Positions 1 to 6,127 of a DNA stretch of 7,028 bases are shown in pieces. Each line of letters begins with the position of its first letter. Positions within the stretch are counted from its first letter, which is position 1. A model generated the notes under the pieces. That model worked only from the letters and a program-made list of their open reading frames with translations, was not told the DNA's origin and ran no database searches. The DNA is from an uncultured Eubacteriales bacterium (GTDB lineage: Bacteria > Bacillota > Clostridia > Oscillospirales > CAG-272): positions 1-7,028 of the forward strand of contig ONVJ01000023.1 in assembly GCA_900321265.1 (NCBI GenBank), written 5' to 3'. The position numbers were made by a program, and so were the translations under genes.

Positions 1-133
1 CCTGGGCGGCGGTCGCCTTTCCGCACCTCGATACCTCGGAGGTGTGGCAGTGGAGCTCGGTCAGGAACTCCTTTTTCCCCTCCGCCGCGCAGGTATCTTT
101 ATCCCGGGAAGGGTTTTGGCTGTATTCTGTCAT
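1..133 (-). CDS. PHP-domain metal-dependent phosphoesterase, N-terminal part (runs off the left edge)
   Basis: Only the first 44 codons are inside the window, read leftward. After a polar leader of about 22 residues comes FLTELHCHTSEVSRCG, with the His-x-His pair (H28, H30) at the end of the first beta strand. This is the opening metal-binding motif of the PHP (polymerase and histidinol phosphatase) superfamily; the Glu-Leu-His-Cys-His-Thr form with a following S/C-rich turn is common in stand-alone PHP hydrolases of Clostridia. These enzymes use a di- or trinuclear metal site to hydrolyse phosphoesters; the substrate cannot be told from this fragment. I chose ATG at 133 because AAGGA lies 7 nt upstream; an in-frame ATG at 148 has no good ribosome site. 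The gene starts 79 bp after the cysteine synthase stop on the same strand with no visible promoter between, so co-transcription is likely. The frame stays open to position 1. Confidence 0.82.
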   Translation of the reverse strand, partial: MTEYSQNPSRDKDTCAAEGKKEFLTELHCHTSEVSRCGKATAAQ

Positions 134-140
134 ATACTGA

Positions 141-145
141 TCCTT
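141..145 (-). promoter_or_regulatory. Shine-Dalgarno site of the PHP-domain gene
   Basis: AAGGA on the minus strand sits 7 nt before the ATG at 133. It decides the start, because the alternative in-frame ATG at 148 overlaps the upstream side of this site and has only a weak purine stretch before it. Confidence 0.7.
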
Positions 146-165
146 CATTTCTTTACTGTTTGCCG

Positions 166-195
166 TCCGCCGGGAAGGGCCCGTTCGGAGGCGGA
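166..195 (-). repeat. GC-rich inverted repeat between the cysteine synthase and PHP genes
   Basis: TCCGCC (166-171) and GGCGGA (190-195) are exact reverse complements separated by 18 nt. CGGG (171-174) and CCCG (180-183) could pair inside them. In the minus-strand transcript this would form a hairpin between the stop of the cysteine synthase gene and the start of the PHP gene. No U-run follows, so it does not look like an intrinsic terminator; it could stabilise mRNA ends or be chance in GC-rich DNA. Confidence 0.3.
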
Positions 196-212
196 GTCAC
201 CGGATCGTCGCC

Positions 213-1148
213 TCAGTCGTCGAAGAGAGGCGTCGAGAAGTATCTCTCGGCGGTGTCGGGAAGGATCGTAACGACCGTCTTTCCCGGCCCGAGCTTTTTT
301 GCCAGTCTGATCGCGGCGGCGACGTTCGTGCCGCTGGATATGCCGCACATCAGGCCCTCGAGCCTCGCCAGATCCTTCGACGTCCGCAGAGCCTCCTCGT
401 CGGGGACGACGTAGATCGCGTCGTATATGTTCCGGTTGAGAATATCGGGTATGATTCCGTCGCCGATCCCCATCTGGAGGTGTGTGCCGACCGTTCCGCC
501 GGCGAGTATCGCGGCGTTTTCGGGCTCGACCGCCCATATCTCGATATCCGGGTTCTGCAGCTTCAGGACCTCGCCGATCCCGGTCAGCGTCCCGCCGGTG
601 CCGATCCCCGAGCAGAAACCGTGGATCGGCCGGGCGACCTGATCCATGATCTCGAGGGCGGTGTGATATCTGTGGGCGTCGGTATTGTTCCGGTTTTTGA
701 ACTGCTGTGGGAGAAAGACCTTCGGATCGGAGGCAGCCATCTCCTCGGCGATCCTTACGCATTCGGATATGCAGGCGCCGATGTCCCCCTCGTCGTGGAC
801 GAGCCGCACCTCGGCTCCGTAGTGGCGGATAAGCAGTCTTCTCTCCTCACTGACCGAATCAGGCATGATTATGACCGTCCTGTATCCCTTAACCGCTCCG
901 ACGAGTGCGAGCCCTATGCCCTGGTTGCCCGAGGTCGGCTCGACGATGACGGTGCCGGGGCCGATCAGCCCCTCCTTCTCCGCCGCCTCGATCATGTTCA
1001 GCGCCGTCCTGGTCTTGATCGAGCCTCCCACGTTGAGGCCCTCGAATTTCACCAGGATCTCGGCGCTGCCGGGAAGAGGCATCCTGTTCAGTCTGATGAC
1101 GGGGGTCTGTCCGACCGCCTCGAGAACGCTGCCGCAAATTCTGTCCAT
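213..1148 (-). CDS. cysK: Cysteine synthase family PLP enzyme (O-acetylserine sulfhydrylase-like)
   Basis: A 311-residue fold-type II PLP enzyme, full length for the family (about 300-325). CysK joins O-acetylserine and sulfide to give cysteine and acetate in the cytosol. Visible landmarks in order: GQTPVIRL near residue 13; the cofactor-lysine loop GGSIKTRTA with K45; the substrate carboxylate loop TSGNQG (72-77); the MPDSVSEERR segment (95-104); QQF (148-150); the phosphate-binding GIGTGGT (181-187); GISSG (269-273), whose serine contacts the pyridine nitrogen; and the typical end LPDTAERYFSTPLF. Textbook CysK has SVKDR after the glycines and TSGNTG, so the D-to-T and T-to-Q changes place this in a divergent branch that I recall from Clostridia; an alternative beta-replacement substrate is possible. 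ATG at 1148 is preceded by a weak ribosome site (AGAG about 13 nt upstream). A convincing promoter lies about 35-70 bp upstream, and the PHP gene follows on the same strand. No T-box or S-box leader is visible; the 5' leader would be only about 34 nt. Confidence 0.88.
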   Translation of the reverse strand: MDRICGSVLEAVGQTPVIRLNRMPLPGSAEILVKFEGLNVGGSIKTRTALNMIEAAEKEGLIGPGTVIVEPTSGNQGIGLALVGAVKGYRTVIIMPDSVSEERRLLIRHYGAEVRLVHDEGDIGACISECVRIAEEMAASDPKVFLPQQFKNRNNTDAHRYHTALEIMDQVARPIHGFCSGIGTGGTLTGIGEVLKLQNPDIEIWAVEPENAAILAGGTVGTHLQMGIGDGIIPDILNRNIYDAIYVVPDEEALRTSKDLARLEGLMCGISSGTNVAAAIRLAKKLGPGKTVVTILPDTAERYFSTPLFDD

Positions 1149-1188
1149 AAAAAGCCGCTCTTTTCTATAATAGCATATTTTAAACTAT

Positions 1189-1217
1189 ATTTTATCATAT
1201 TTTCGCCGATTCTTCAA
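1189..1217 (-). promoter_or_regulatory. Predicted sigma-A promoter of the cysteine synthase gene
   Basis: On the minus strand TTGAAG (1217-1212) is followed after 17 nt by TAAAAT (1194-1189), in an AT-rich stretch that stands out from the GC-rich genes. Transcription would begin near 1182, giving a leader of about 34 nt. A second possible -10 (TATTAT) lies slightly downstream but has no good -35 partner. Confidence 0.65.
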
Positions 1218-1244
1218 CACCCAACCCGATATTTGTCGCCGCCT

Positions 1245-1268
1245 TCCCGAAAAAACTTGATTTCGGGA
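1245..1268. promoter_or_regulatory. Inverted repeat in the divergent promoter region, possible operator
   Basis: TCCCGAAA (1245-1252) and TTTCGGGA (1261-1268) are perfect 8-bp reverse complements separated by 8 nt. The -35 box of the rightward promoter (1257-1262) lies across the spacer and the right arm. The dyad is upstream of both predicted transcription starts, so it would act as DNA rather than RNA. Position and symmetry fit a dimeric repressor site for topB and possibly a shared regulator for cysK. No known operator consensus is recognised. Confidence 0.4.
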
Positions 1269-1285
1269 CCGATCTGAGTTATAAT
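1257..1285 (+). promoter_or_regulatory. Predicted sigma-A promoter of topB
   Basis: TTGATT (1257-1262), a 17-nt spacer and a perfect TATAAT (1280-1285). Transcription would begin near 1292, leaving a leader of about 84 nt before topB. Its -35 box faces that of the cysK promoter across 39 bp (1218-1256), so the two promoters are back to back. Confidence 0.8.
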
Positions 1286-1315
1286 AAAAAACAAAGGGTC
1301 CCCAAAAAGGCTCGC

Positions 1316-1371
1316 GGAGGCGGAAGGCAGTCCGCCGCGCGCCGCTCCTTCACCGCCGGGGATCCCGGAGG
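1316..1371 (+). promoter_or_regulatory. Structured topB leader with a hairpin over the Shine-Dalgarno site
   Basis: Two hairpins can be drawn. The first pairs GGCGGA (1319-1324) with TCCGCC (1331-1336) across a 6-nt loop; a competing fold pairs the same region with CCGCTCC (1342-1348). The second pairs CCGGG (1356-1360) with CCCGG (1364-1368) across a 3-nt loop. The ribosome-binding sequence GGAGG (1367-1371), 4 nt before the ATG, shares its first two bases with the 3' arm, so folding would partly hide it. This could lower topB translation. No known riboswitch class is recognised. Confidence 0.4.
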
Positions 1372-1375
1372 AAAA

Positions 1376-3511
1376 ATGCCGAAAATACTGATCATAGCCG
1401 AAAAGCCGTCGCTCGCGAAGAACATAGTCGCCGCCATAGACCCGAGGCCGAAGTGGGTCGCCGACAAGGGAAAGAGCGGCTGGTTTGAGAACGACGCGTA
1501 TATCGTATCCAGCGCCTTCGGGCACCTGCTCGAGCTCAAGGACGCCGAGGACTACGACCCCGTCCTCAAGAGCTGGACCTCCTCCTCTCTCCCGATAATT
1601 CCCGAAAAGTTCGAATACAAGATCCAGAAGGACGCCGGAGTCAGGGCCCAGTATTCTATGCTGAAGAAGCTGATGAAGCGGGAGGACGTCTCCTCGGTCG
1701 TCAACGCGGGCGACTCAGACCGCGAAGGCGAGATAATCATAAGAAACATCATTACCGAAGCGGAATGCAAAAAGCCGGTATACCGCCTCTGGATGCCCGA
1801 CCAGACCCCGAGGACAATCTCGGCCGAGCTGGCGGCCATGAAGAGCGACGCCGACTACGACAGTCTTGCCGCCGAGGGATACGCCCGGACCTTCATCGAC
1901 TGGCTCTACGGGATCAACCTGACAAGGATGGCGACGGTGAAATCGGGAAAGCTTCTGCGTGTCGGAAGAGTCACATCCCCGATCGTCACCGCGATCTGCG
2001 AGCGGGAGAGGGCGATCGCCGCCTTCGTCCCCGAGAAGTATTTCGTCGCCGTCCATGACGCCGACGGGATAAAGCTCACCTCGAAAAAAAAGCTCGGGAG
2101 CCGGGAGGAATGCGGGGAGCTCTGCAAAAAATACAACACTCTGAAAACAGTTGTGTCTGACAAAAAGTCGGAGAGAAAGAACCTCCCTCGCCCCCGTCTC
2201 TTCTCTCTGTCGGACCTTCAGGGAGAAGCCGGAAAAGCATTCAAATTCCAGCCCAAGAAGGTCCTCGATATACTTCAGAAGCTCTACGAGGCCGGCTACG
2301 TCTCCTACCCGAGAACGAACTCGCAGTATATGGCGACAGCCGAAAAGCAGAAGGCGAGGGACATCATCGACGCGCTGCACAAGGCCTATCCCGGGCCTTT
2401 CGACAAGGTGAGATTCAGGGACAGCAAATACATTTTCGACGATTCCAAGATCGAGTCTCACTCGGGCATAACCCCGACCTACAGCATACCCGACGTAAAC
2501 GCGCTGCCCGACGACGAGAAGAAGATCTACTCGACAGTCTTCAAGAGATTCTGCGCCGTTTTCTGCTCGGAGGAGTATACCGTAGACCGGACGACGCTGA
2601 CGGTCGACAACGGCGAGGAGAGCTTCACGCTGACCGGCGACGTCGTGATAACGAAGGGCTATACCCTCTTCGAGCCTCCGAAGAAAAAGAACGGAGAGCT
2701 TCCTCCCCTTGAAAAGGGTCAGGAGATAACCCCCGCCTTCAAACCGGTCGAAAAGGAGACCGAACCCCCTCCGCACTACACCGCCGAGACTCTCAACGCC
2801 TACCTGAAGAACCCCTATTCGGCCACCGAAAAGAAGGAGCTGAAGGACGACGAAGAGGCGATGGAGGTGATCAGCGAGGTCGAACTAGGCACCGAGGCGA
2901 CCAGAGCCGGACTCATCGACGCAGCGATCAAGAGCAAATACATCACCCTTTCCAAAAACCGCTACGGGATCACGCCGGGCGGGGAATTCTACGTCGACTG
3001 GCTGGCGAAGCTCGGCATCAACATGGCAAAGGACAGGACGCTGAACCTGTCCAAATCCTTAAAGCAGGTCTTCCGGGGCGAAAAGGCGGTAGGCGACGTG
3101 GTGAGCGAGGCGACCGCCGACCTGAGAGCCGTCTGCGCGCAGGCGAACAGGCTTGAGGACGCGCCGAGGGACTTCCTTCCCGAAAGAAAGCATCCGAAGG
3201 AGACCCTGCCGAAGGACGGCAGCTTCCCCGTCCTCTGCAAATGCGGAAGATGCGGCGGCGATATATACTCGGGCAGGCGCTCCTGGTTCTGCTCGAACCC
3301 CGACTGCCCGGTGTCGCTGGACAAAAAAGAAAAGTATTTTGAAAAGATCGGCCGTCCGCTGACCGACGAGACGGTGAAGATATTCGTCCAGGGAAACGGT
3401 ATCAGGTTCAACGACCTTGTGTCCGCGAGGACGGGCAAAAAATACTCCGCCACCGTTTACGTCGGCTTCGCCTCCGGCTATCCGCAGTTCAGAATGAAAT
3501 TCGACAAATGA
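1376..3511 (+). CDS. topB: DNA topoisomerase III (type IA)
   Basis: A 711-residue type IA topoisomerase, which cuts one DNA strand through a 5'-phosphotyrosine bond and passes another strand through, removing catenanes and recombination intermediates. The N-terminal Toprim domain opens with LIIAEKPS (catalytic E9) and carries the metal-binding DxDxE in AGDSDREGE (D113, D115, E117). The central gate domains follow, with GRVTSP (197-202) and the nucleophile Y311 in SYPRTNSQY; SHSGITPT (361-368) and GTEATRAGLID (505-515) are conserved positions of the family. Residues 621-644 form a zinc-ribbon-like CxCxxC...CxxxxC cluster (C621, C623, C626, C639, C644), followed by a typical C-terminal repeat with TGKKY (686-690). 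Length is slightly above that of E. coli TopB. ATG at 1376 gives the usual start right before the Toprim strand and has GGAGG 4 nt upstream. It has its own promoter and terminator, so it is a single-gene unit. The Asp normally following YPRT is Asn here. Confidence 0.93.
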   Translation: MPKILIIAEKPSLAKNIVAAIDPRPKWVADKGKSGWFENDAYIVSSAFGHLLELKDAEDYDPVLKSWTSSSLPIIPEKFEYKIQKDAGVRAQYSMLKKLMKREDVSSVVNAGDSDREGEIIIRNIITEAECKKPVYRLWMPDQTPRTISAELAAMKSDADYDSLAAEGYARTFIDWLYGINLTRMATVKSGKLLRVGRVTSPIVTAICERERAIAAFVPEKYFVAVHDADGIKLTSKKKLGSREECGELCKKYNTLKTVVSDKKSERKNLPRPRLFSLSDLQGEAGKAFKFQPKKVLDILQKLYEAGYVSYPRTNSQYMATAEKQKARDIIDALHKAYPGPFDKVRFRDSKYIFDDSKIESHSGITPTYSIPDVNALPDDEKKIYSTVFKRFCAVFCSEEYTVDRTTLTVDNGEESFTLTGDVVITKGYTLFEPPKKKNGELPPLEKGQEITPAFKPVEKETEPPPHYTAETLNAYLKNPYSATEKKELKDDEEAMEVISEVELGTEATRAGLIDAAIKSKYITLSKNRYGITPGGEFYVDWLAKLGINMAKDRTLNLSKSLKQVFRGEKAVGDVVSEATADLRAVCAQANRLEDAPRDFLPERKHPKETLPKDGSFPVLCKCGRCGGDIYSGRRSWFCSNPDCPVSLDKKEKYFEKIGRPLTDETVKIFVQGNGIRFNDLVSARTGKKYSATVYVGFASGYPQFRMKFDK

Positions 3512-3571
3512 GCGGGAGGAGCCGTGCGCCGGATGACCGGCAGCCGGCAAAACTCCCGGGATTATTCCCCT

Positions 3572-3613
3572 GACCGCCCCGGAAAGTCAGTCTTTTCGGG
3601 GCGGTCCCCTTTT
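3572..3613 (+). terminator. Intrinsic terminator of topB
   Basis: A 15-bp stem: GACCGCCCCG (3572-3581) pairs perfectly with CGGGGCGGTC (3597-3606), continues with one G-U pair and four A/G-U/C pairs (3583-3586 with 3592-3595), and closes with a 5-nt loop (TCAGT). CCC and a short T-run (3610-3613) follow. It lies 60 bp after the topB stop and only 3 bp before the lon -35 box, separating the two units. The U-run is short, but the stem is very strong. Confidence 0.85.
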
Positions 3614-3616
3614 CTA

Positions 3617-3645
3617 TTGACAAATTAAGAAAAATATGATATTAT
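3617..3645 (+). promoter_or_regulatory. Strong sigma-A promoter of the lon-engB-protease unit
   Basis: A perfect TTGACA (3617-3622), a 17-nt spacer and TATTAT (3640-3645). Transcription would begin near 3652, leaving a leader of about 40 nt. No CIRCE dyad and no CtsR-type heptad repeat is seen here, so heat control through HrcA or CtsR is not supported by the sequence. Confidence 0.85.
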
Positions 3646-3670
3646 ATACTAAATATCCATTTTTGAGAAC

Positions 3671-3683
3671 CCTTTTGAAAGGA
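3671..3683 (+). promoter_or_regulatory. lon ribosome-binding site within a small potential hairpin
   Basis: AAAGGA (3678-3683), 8 nt before the ATG at 3692, is the ribosome-binding site. CCTT (3671-3674) can pair with AAGG (3679-3682) around a TTGA loop, covering that site with a 4-bp stem. The stem is weak, so any regulatory role is speculative; the ribosome site itself is well supported. Confidence 0.5.
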
Positions 3684-3691
3684 ACCTTCAG

Positions 3692-6121
3692 ATGCCCCGC
3701 TATACCGAAAAAGCCGAACAGCTGACCCTGCCCGTAATACCACTCCACGACGCCGTCGCCTTTCCGTCGGTGCCGATAGATTTCGAATCGAACGACACCG
3801 CCGCGGTCGCCGCCGGCGAGGCCGCTCCGCAGTTCGGACAGACAGTGCTGCTCGTATACATAAAAGACGACAACGGCGAGACCCCAGTCCCCGAAAAGCT
3901 CGCGACTGTGGGTACCGTGGCAAGGATAAGACAGTCGATAAAAAACCGCGAAGCCGGCAAGGTCAGATTCATCTGCGAATGCCGCAGCCGCGCGACCGTG
4001 TCGGAATATCACAAAAAAGGCCGGCTGATAACCGCCTCGGCGATGGTGAAAGAGATCCGTCTCGAGGACGGCGGCGGAGTGAGAGGCGAGGCCTACTGCC
4101 GCGAGATCAACGAGACCCTCGGAAAGATGCTCGCCTTCATGCACCTGCCCTCCGAGCCGCTCCGTATCGCGGCCAAAAACATCCGCGACCCCGGTCTGCT
4201 CTCTGATTTCATAGCCTCGTCGGTCCTTGTAAAGAGCGACGATAAGCAGATGATCCTCGAGGAATACCATCCTCTCACCCGCTCGGCGCTGCTCATATCG
4301 GTGATGAACGCCGAGAGCGAGCTCCTTGAGCTTGAGAAGGAGATCCACAGCAAGACGAGCGAGCAGATGTCGAGAAACCAGCGCGACTACTTCCTCCGCG
4401 AACAGATAAAGGTCATCGAGGACGAACTCGGTGAGAGCGACGACCCCGACGATTTCACCGCCAGGATCGACGCCGCCGACATCCCTGAGGAGCTCCGCGA
4501 AAAGCTTCGAAAGGAGAATGACCGCCTGCTCAAGACCCCCTTCGGATCGGCCGAGGCGGCGGTCTCCCGCACCTGGATCGAGGAGGTCCTCTCGCTCCCA
4601 TGGAATATCAGGACAAAAGACCGGATCAATGTCAAGACCGCGCGGAAGATACTCGACGAGGATCACGACGGGCTTGAAAAGGTCAAGGAAAGGATCCTCG
4701 AATACCTTGCGGTAAAGCAGCTCAGTCCCGACCTGAAGAGCCAGATAATCTGTCTCGTCGGCCCTCCCGGGACCGGCAAGACCTCCATCGCCGCCTCGAT
4801 GGCAAGGGCGATGAACCGGAAATACGTCAGAGTGTCGCTGGGCGGCATCCACGACGAGGCCGACATCCGCGGACACAGAAAAACATACGTCGCCGCGATG
4901 CCGGGCAGGATCATCACCGCCCTCAAGCAGGCAAACGTCTGCAACCCTCTCATGCTGCTTGACGAGATCGACAAGCTGACCTCCGACCTCCGCGGCGATC
5001 CCGCCTCGGCGATGCTCGAAGTCCTCGATCCCGAGCAGAACAAAAACTTCAGGGACCATTTCATAGAATATCCCTTCGACCTCTCGGAATGCTTCTTCAT
5101 CATGACTGCGAACTCGGTCGACCGCATCCCGAAGCCGCTGCTCGACCGCATGGAGGTGATCGAGCTCTCGAGCTACACCCGCCGCGAGAAGCTCTCGATC
5201 GCCGCGAACCACCTGATCCCCAAGCAGATCAAAAGGCACGGCCTGACGAGGCGGATGCTGAAGATCACCGACGACGCCGTATACGGGATAATCGATTCCT
5301 ACACCAGAGAAGCAGGCGTCAGGAATCTCGAGAGAAATATTGCCTCGATCTGCCGAAAGGCGGCTAAGACCATCCTCGAATCTGAGGGGGCGGTAAAGCA
5401 TGTCACCGTCACCGGAGCCGACCTTGAGGCCTACCTCGGCGGACGTATGGCAATGCCCGAGAAGGCGGGCGGCCCCGATCTGGTCGGAGTCGTAAACGGT
5501 CTCGCCTACACCGACGCAGGAGGCGATCTGCTCAAGATCGAGACTGCCGTCCTAGACGGCACCGGAAAGCTCGAGCTGACCGGACAGCTGGGAGACGTGA
5601 TGAAGGAATCGGCTAAGGCTGCCTTTACGTATGTGAGAAAGATCGCCGCCGATTACGGCATCAGCCCCGATTTTTACAAAACCAAGGACATCCATATCCA
5701 TATTCCCGAGGGAGCCGTTCCGAAGGACGGGCCCTCGGCGGGCGTGACGATGGTCACCGCCATGATAAGCGCCCTCTCGGGTATACCGGTCAGATCCGAC
5801 GTCGCCATGACCGGCGAGGTCACGATAACCGGCCGGGTCCTCGCCATCGGCGGACTGCGCGAAAAGACGATGGCCGCCTACGCGGCGGGTGTCGGCACAG
5901 TGCTCATCCCGGCGGAAAACATGACCAACCTCGACGAGGTCGACAAGGAAGTCAAAGCGGGAATAAGATTCATCCCCTGCTCCGACGCGGCGCAGGTGCT
6001 GAAGGAGGCCCTCGCGCCGGCTTCCGCCCGGCCCGCGGCTCCGGCCGACGGAGAATCGCCGCAGACAGCGCCCTTCATCCTTCCGCTGACCCCGCCCGAC
6101 AAGCCCGCGGCGGTGCTCTGA
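3692..6121 (+). CDS. lon: ATP-dependent serine protease Lon
   Basis: An 809-residue LonA-type protease, which forms cytosolic hexamers that unfold damaged and regulatory proteins with ATP and degrade them. The N-terminal substrate-recognition domain (about 12-205) begins with LPVIPLHDAVAFP, followed by a charged helical linker (about 206-250) containing QRDYFLREQIK. The AAA+ module has Walker A GPPGTGKTS (357-365), the pore-loop region ending RKTYVAAMPG (396-405), Walker B LMLLDEID (420-427; D424, E425), sensor TAN (472-474) and LLDR with R486. The protease domain (about 595-774) carries the Ser-Lys dyad: S682 in KDGPSAG and K725 in GGLREK. No membrane segment is visible, so it is LonA, not LonB. 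The N-terminal domain is somewhat divergent. Residues 775-809 form a proline/alanine-rich tail beyond the usual end. ATG 3692 is chosen for its ribosome site and domain start. engB follows after 6 bp. Confidence 0.97.
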   Translation: MPRYTEKAEQLTLPVIPLHDAVAFPSVPIDFESNDTAAVAAGEAAPQFGQTVLLVYIKDDNGETPVPEKLATVGTVARIRQSIKNREAGKVRFICECRSRATVSEYHKKGRLITASAMVKEIRLEDGGGVRGEAYCREINETLGKMLAFMHLPSEPLRIAAKNIRDPGLLSDFIASSVLVKSDDKQMILEEYHPLTRSALLISVMNAESELLELEKEIHSKTSEQMSRNQRDYFLREQIKVIEDELGESDDPDDFTARIDAADIPEELREKLRKENDRLLKTPFGSAEAAVSRTWIEEVLSLPWNIRTKDRINVKTARKILDEDHDGLEKVKERILEYLAVKQLSPDLKSQIICLVGPPGTGKTSIAASMARAMNRKYVRVSLGGIHDEADIRGHRKTYVAAMPGRIITALKQANVCNPLMLLDEIDKLTSDLRGDPASAMLEVLDPEQNKNFRDHFIEYPFDLSECFFIMTANSVDRIPKPLLDRMEVIELSSYTRREKLSIAANHLIPKQIKRHGLTRRMLKITDDAVYGIIDSYTREAGVRNLERNIASICRKAAKTILESEGAVKHVTVTGADLEAYLGGRMAMPEKAGGPDLVGVVNGLAYTDAGGDLLKIETAVLDGTGKLELTGQLGDVMKESAKAAFTYVRKIAADYGISPDFYKTKDIHIHIPEGAVPKDGPSAGVTMVTAMISALSGIPVRSDVAMTGEVTITGRVLAIGGLREKTMAAYAAGVGTVLIPAENMTNLDEVDKEVKAGIRFIPCSDAAQVLKEALAPASARPAAPADGESPQTAPFILPLTPPDKPAAVL

Positions 6122-6127
6122 GACGCC

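Noticed and set aside
480..1277. A 265-codon plus-strand frame opposite the cysteine synthase gene
   Set aside because: It mirrors the well-supported minus-strand gene and runs on through both AT-rich promoters; it has no family motif and no ribosome site of note.
1149..1375. Search for a T-box, S-box or other known riboswitch before cysK or topB
   Set aside because: The cysK leader is only about 34 nt, too short for such elements, and the topB leader shows hairpins but none of the conserved motifs of the known classes.
1715..2776. A 353-codon open frame antisense to topB
   Set aside because: Same composition effect; the topB Toprim and tyrosine motifs lie in the opposite frame, and the antisense translation is Arg/Gly/Val-rich without recognisable domains.
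3528..3541. Small hairpin GCCGG-ATGA-CCGGC just after topB
   Set aside because: Only five base pairs with no T-run; the real terminator lies about 30 bp further on. Probably chance in GC-rich sequence.
3614..3691. Search for CIRCE or CtsR heat-shock operators before lon
   Set aside because: No TTAGCACTC/GAGTGCTAA dyad and no GGTCAAA tandem repeat is present.
3614..5401. A 595-codon open frame antisense to lon
   Set aside because: Lon is unmistakable on the other strand with all catalytic motifs. The antisense frame shows no family motif, and long antisense frames are expected where G/C-ending codons make antisense stops rare.
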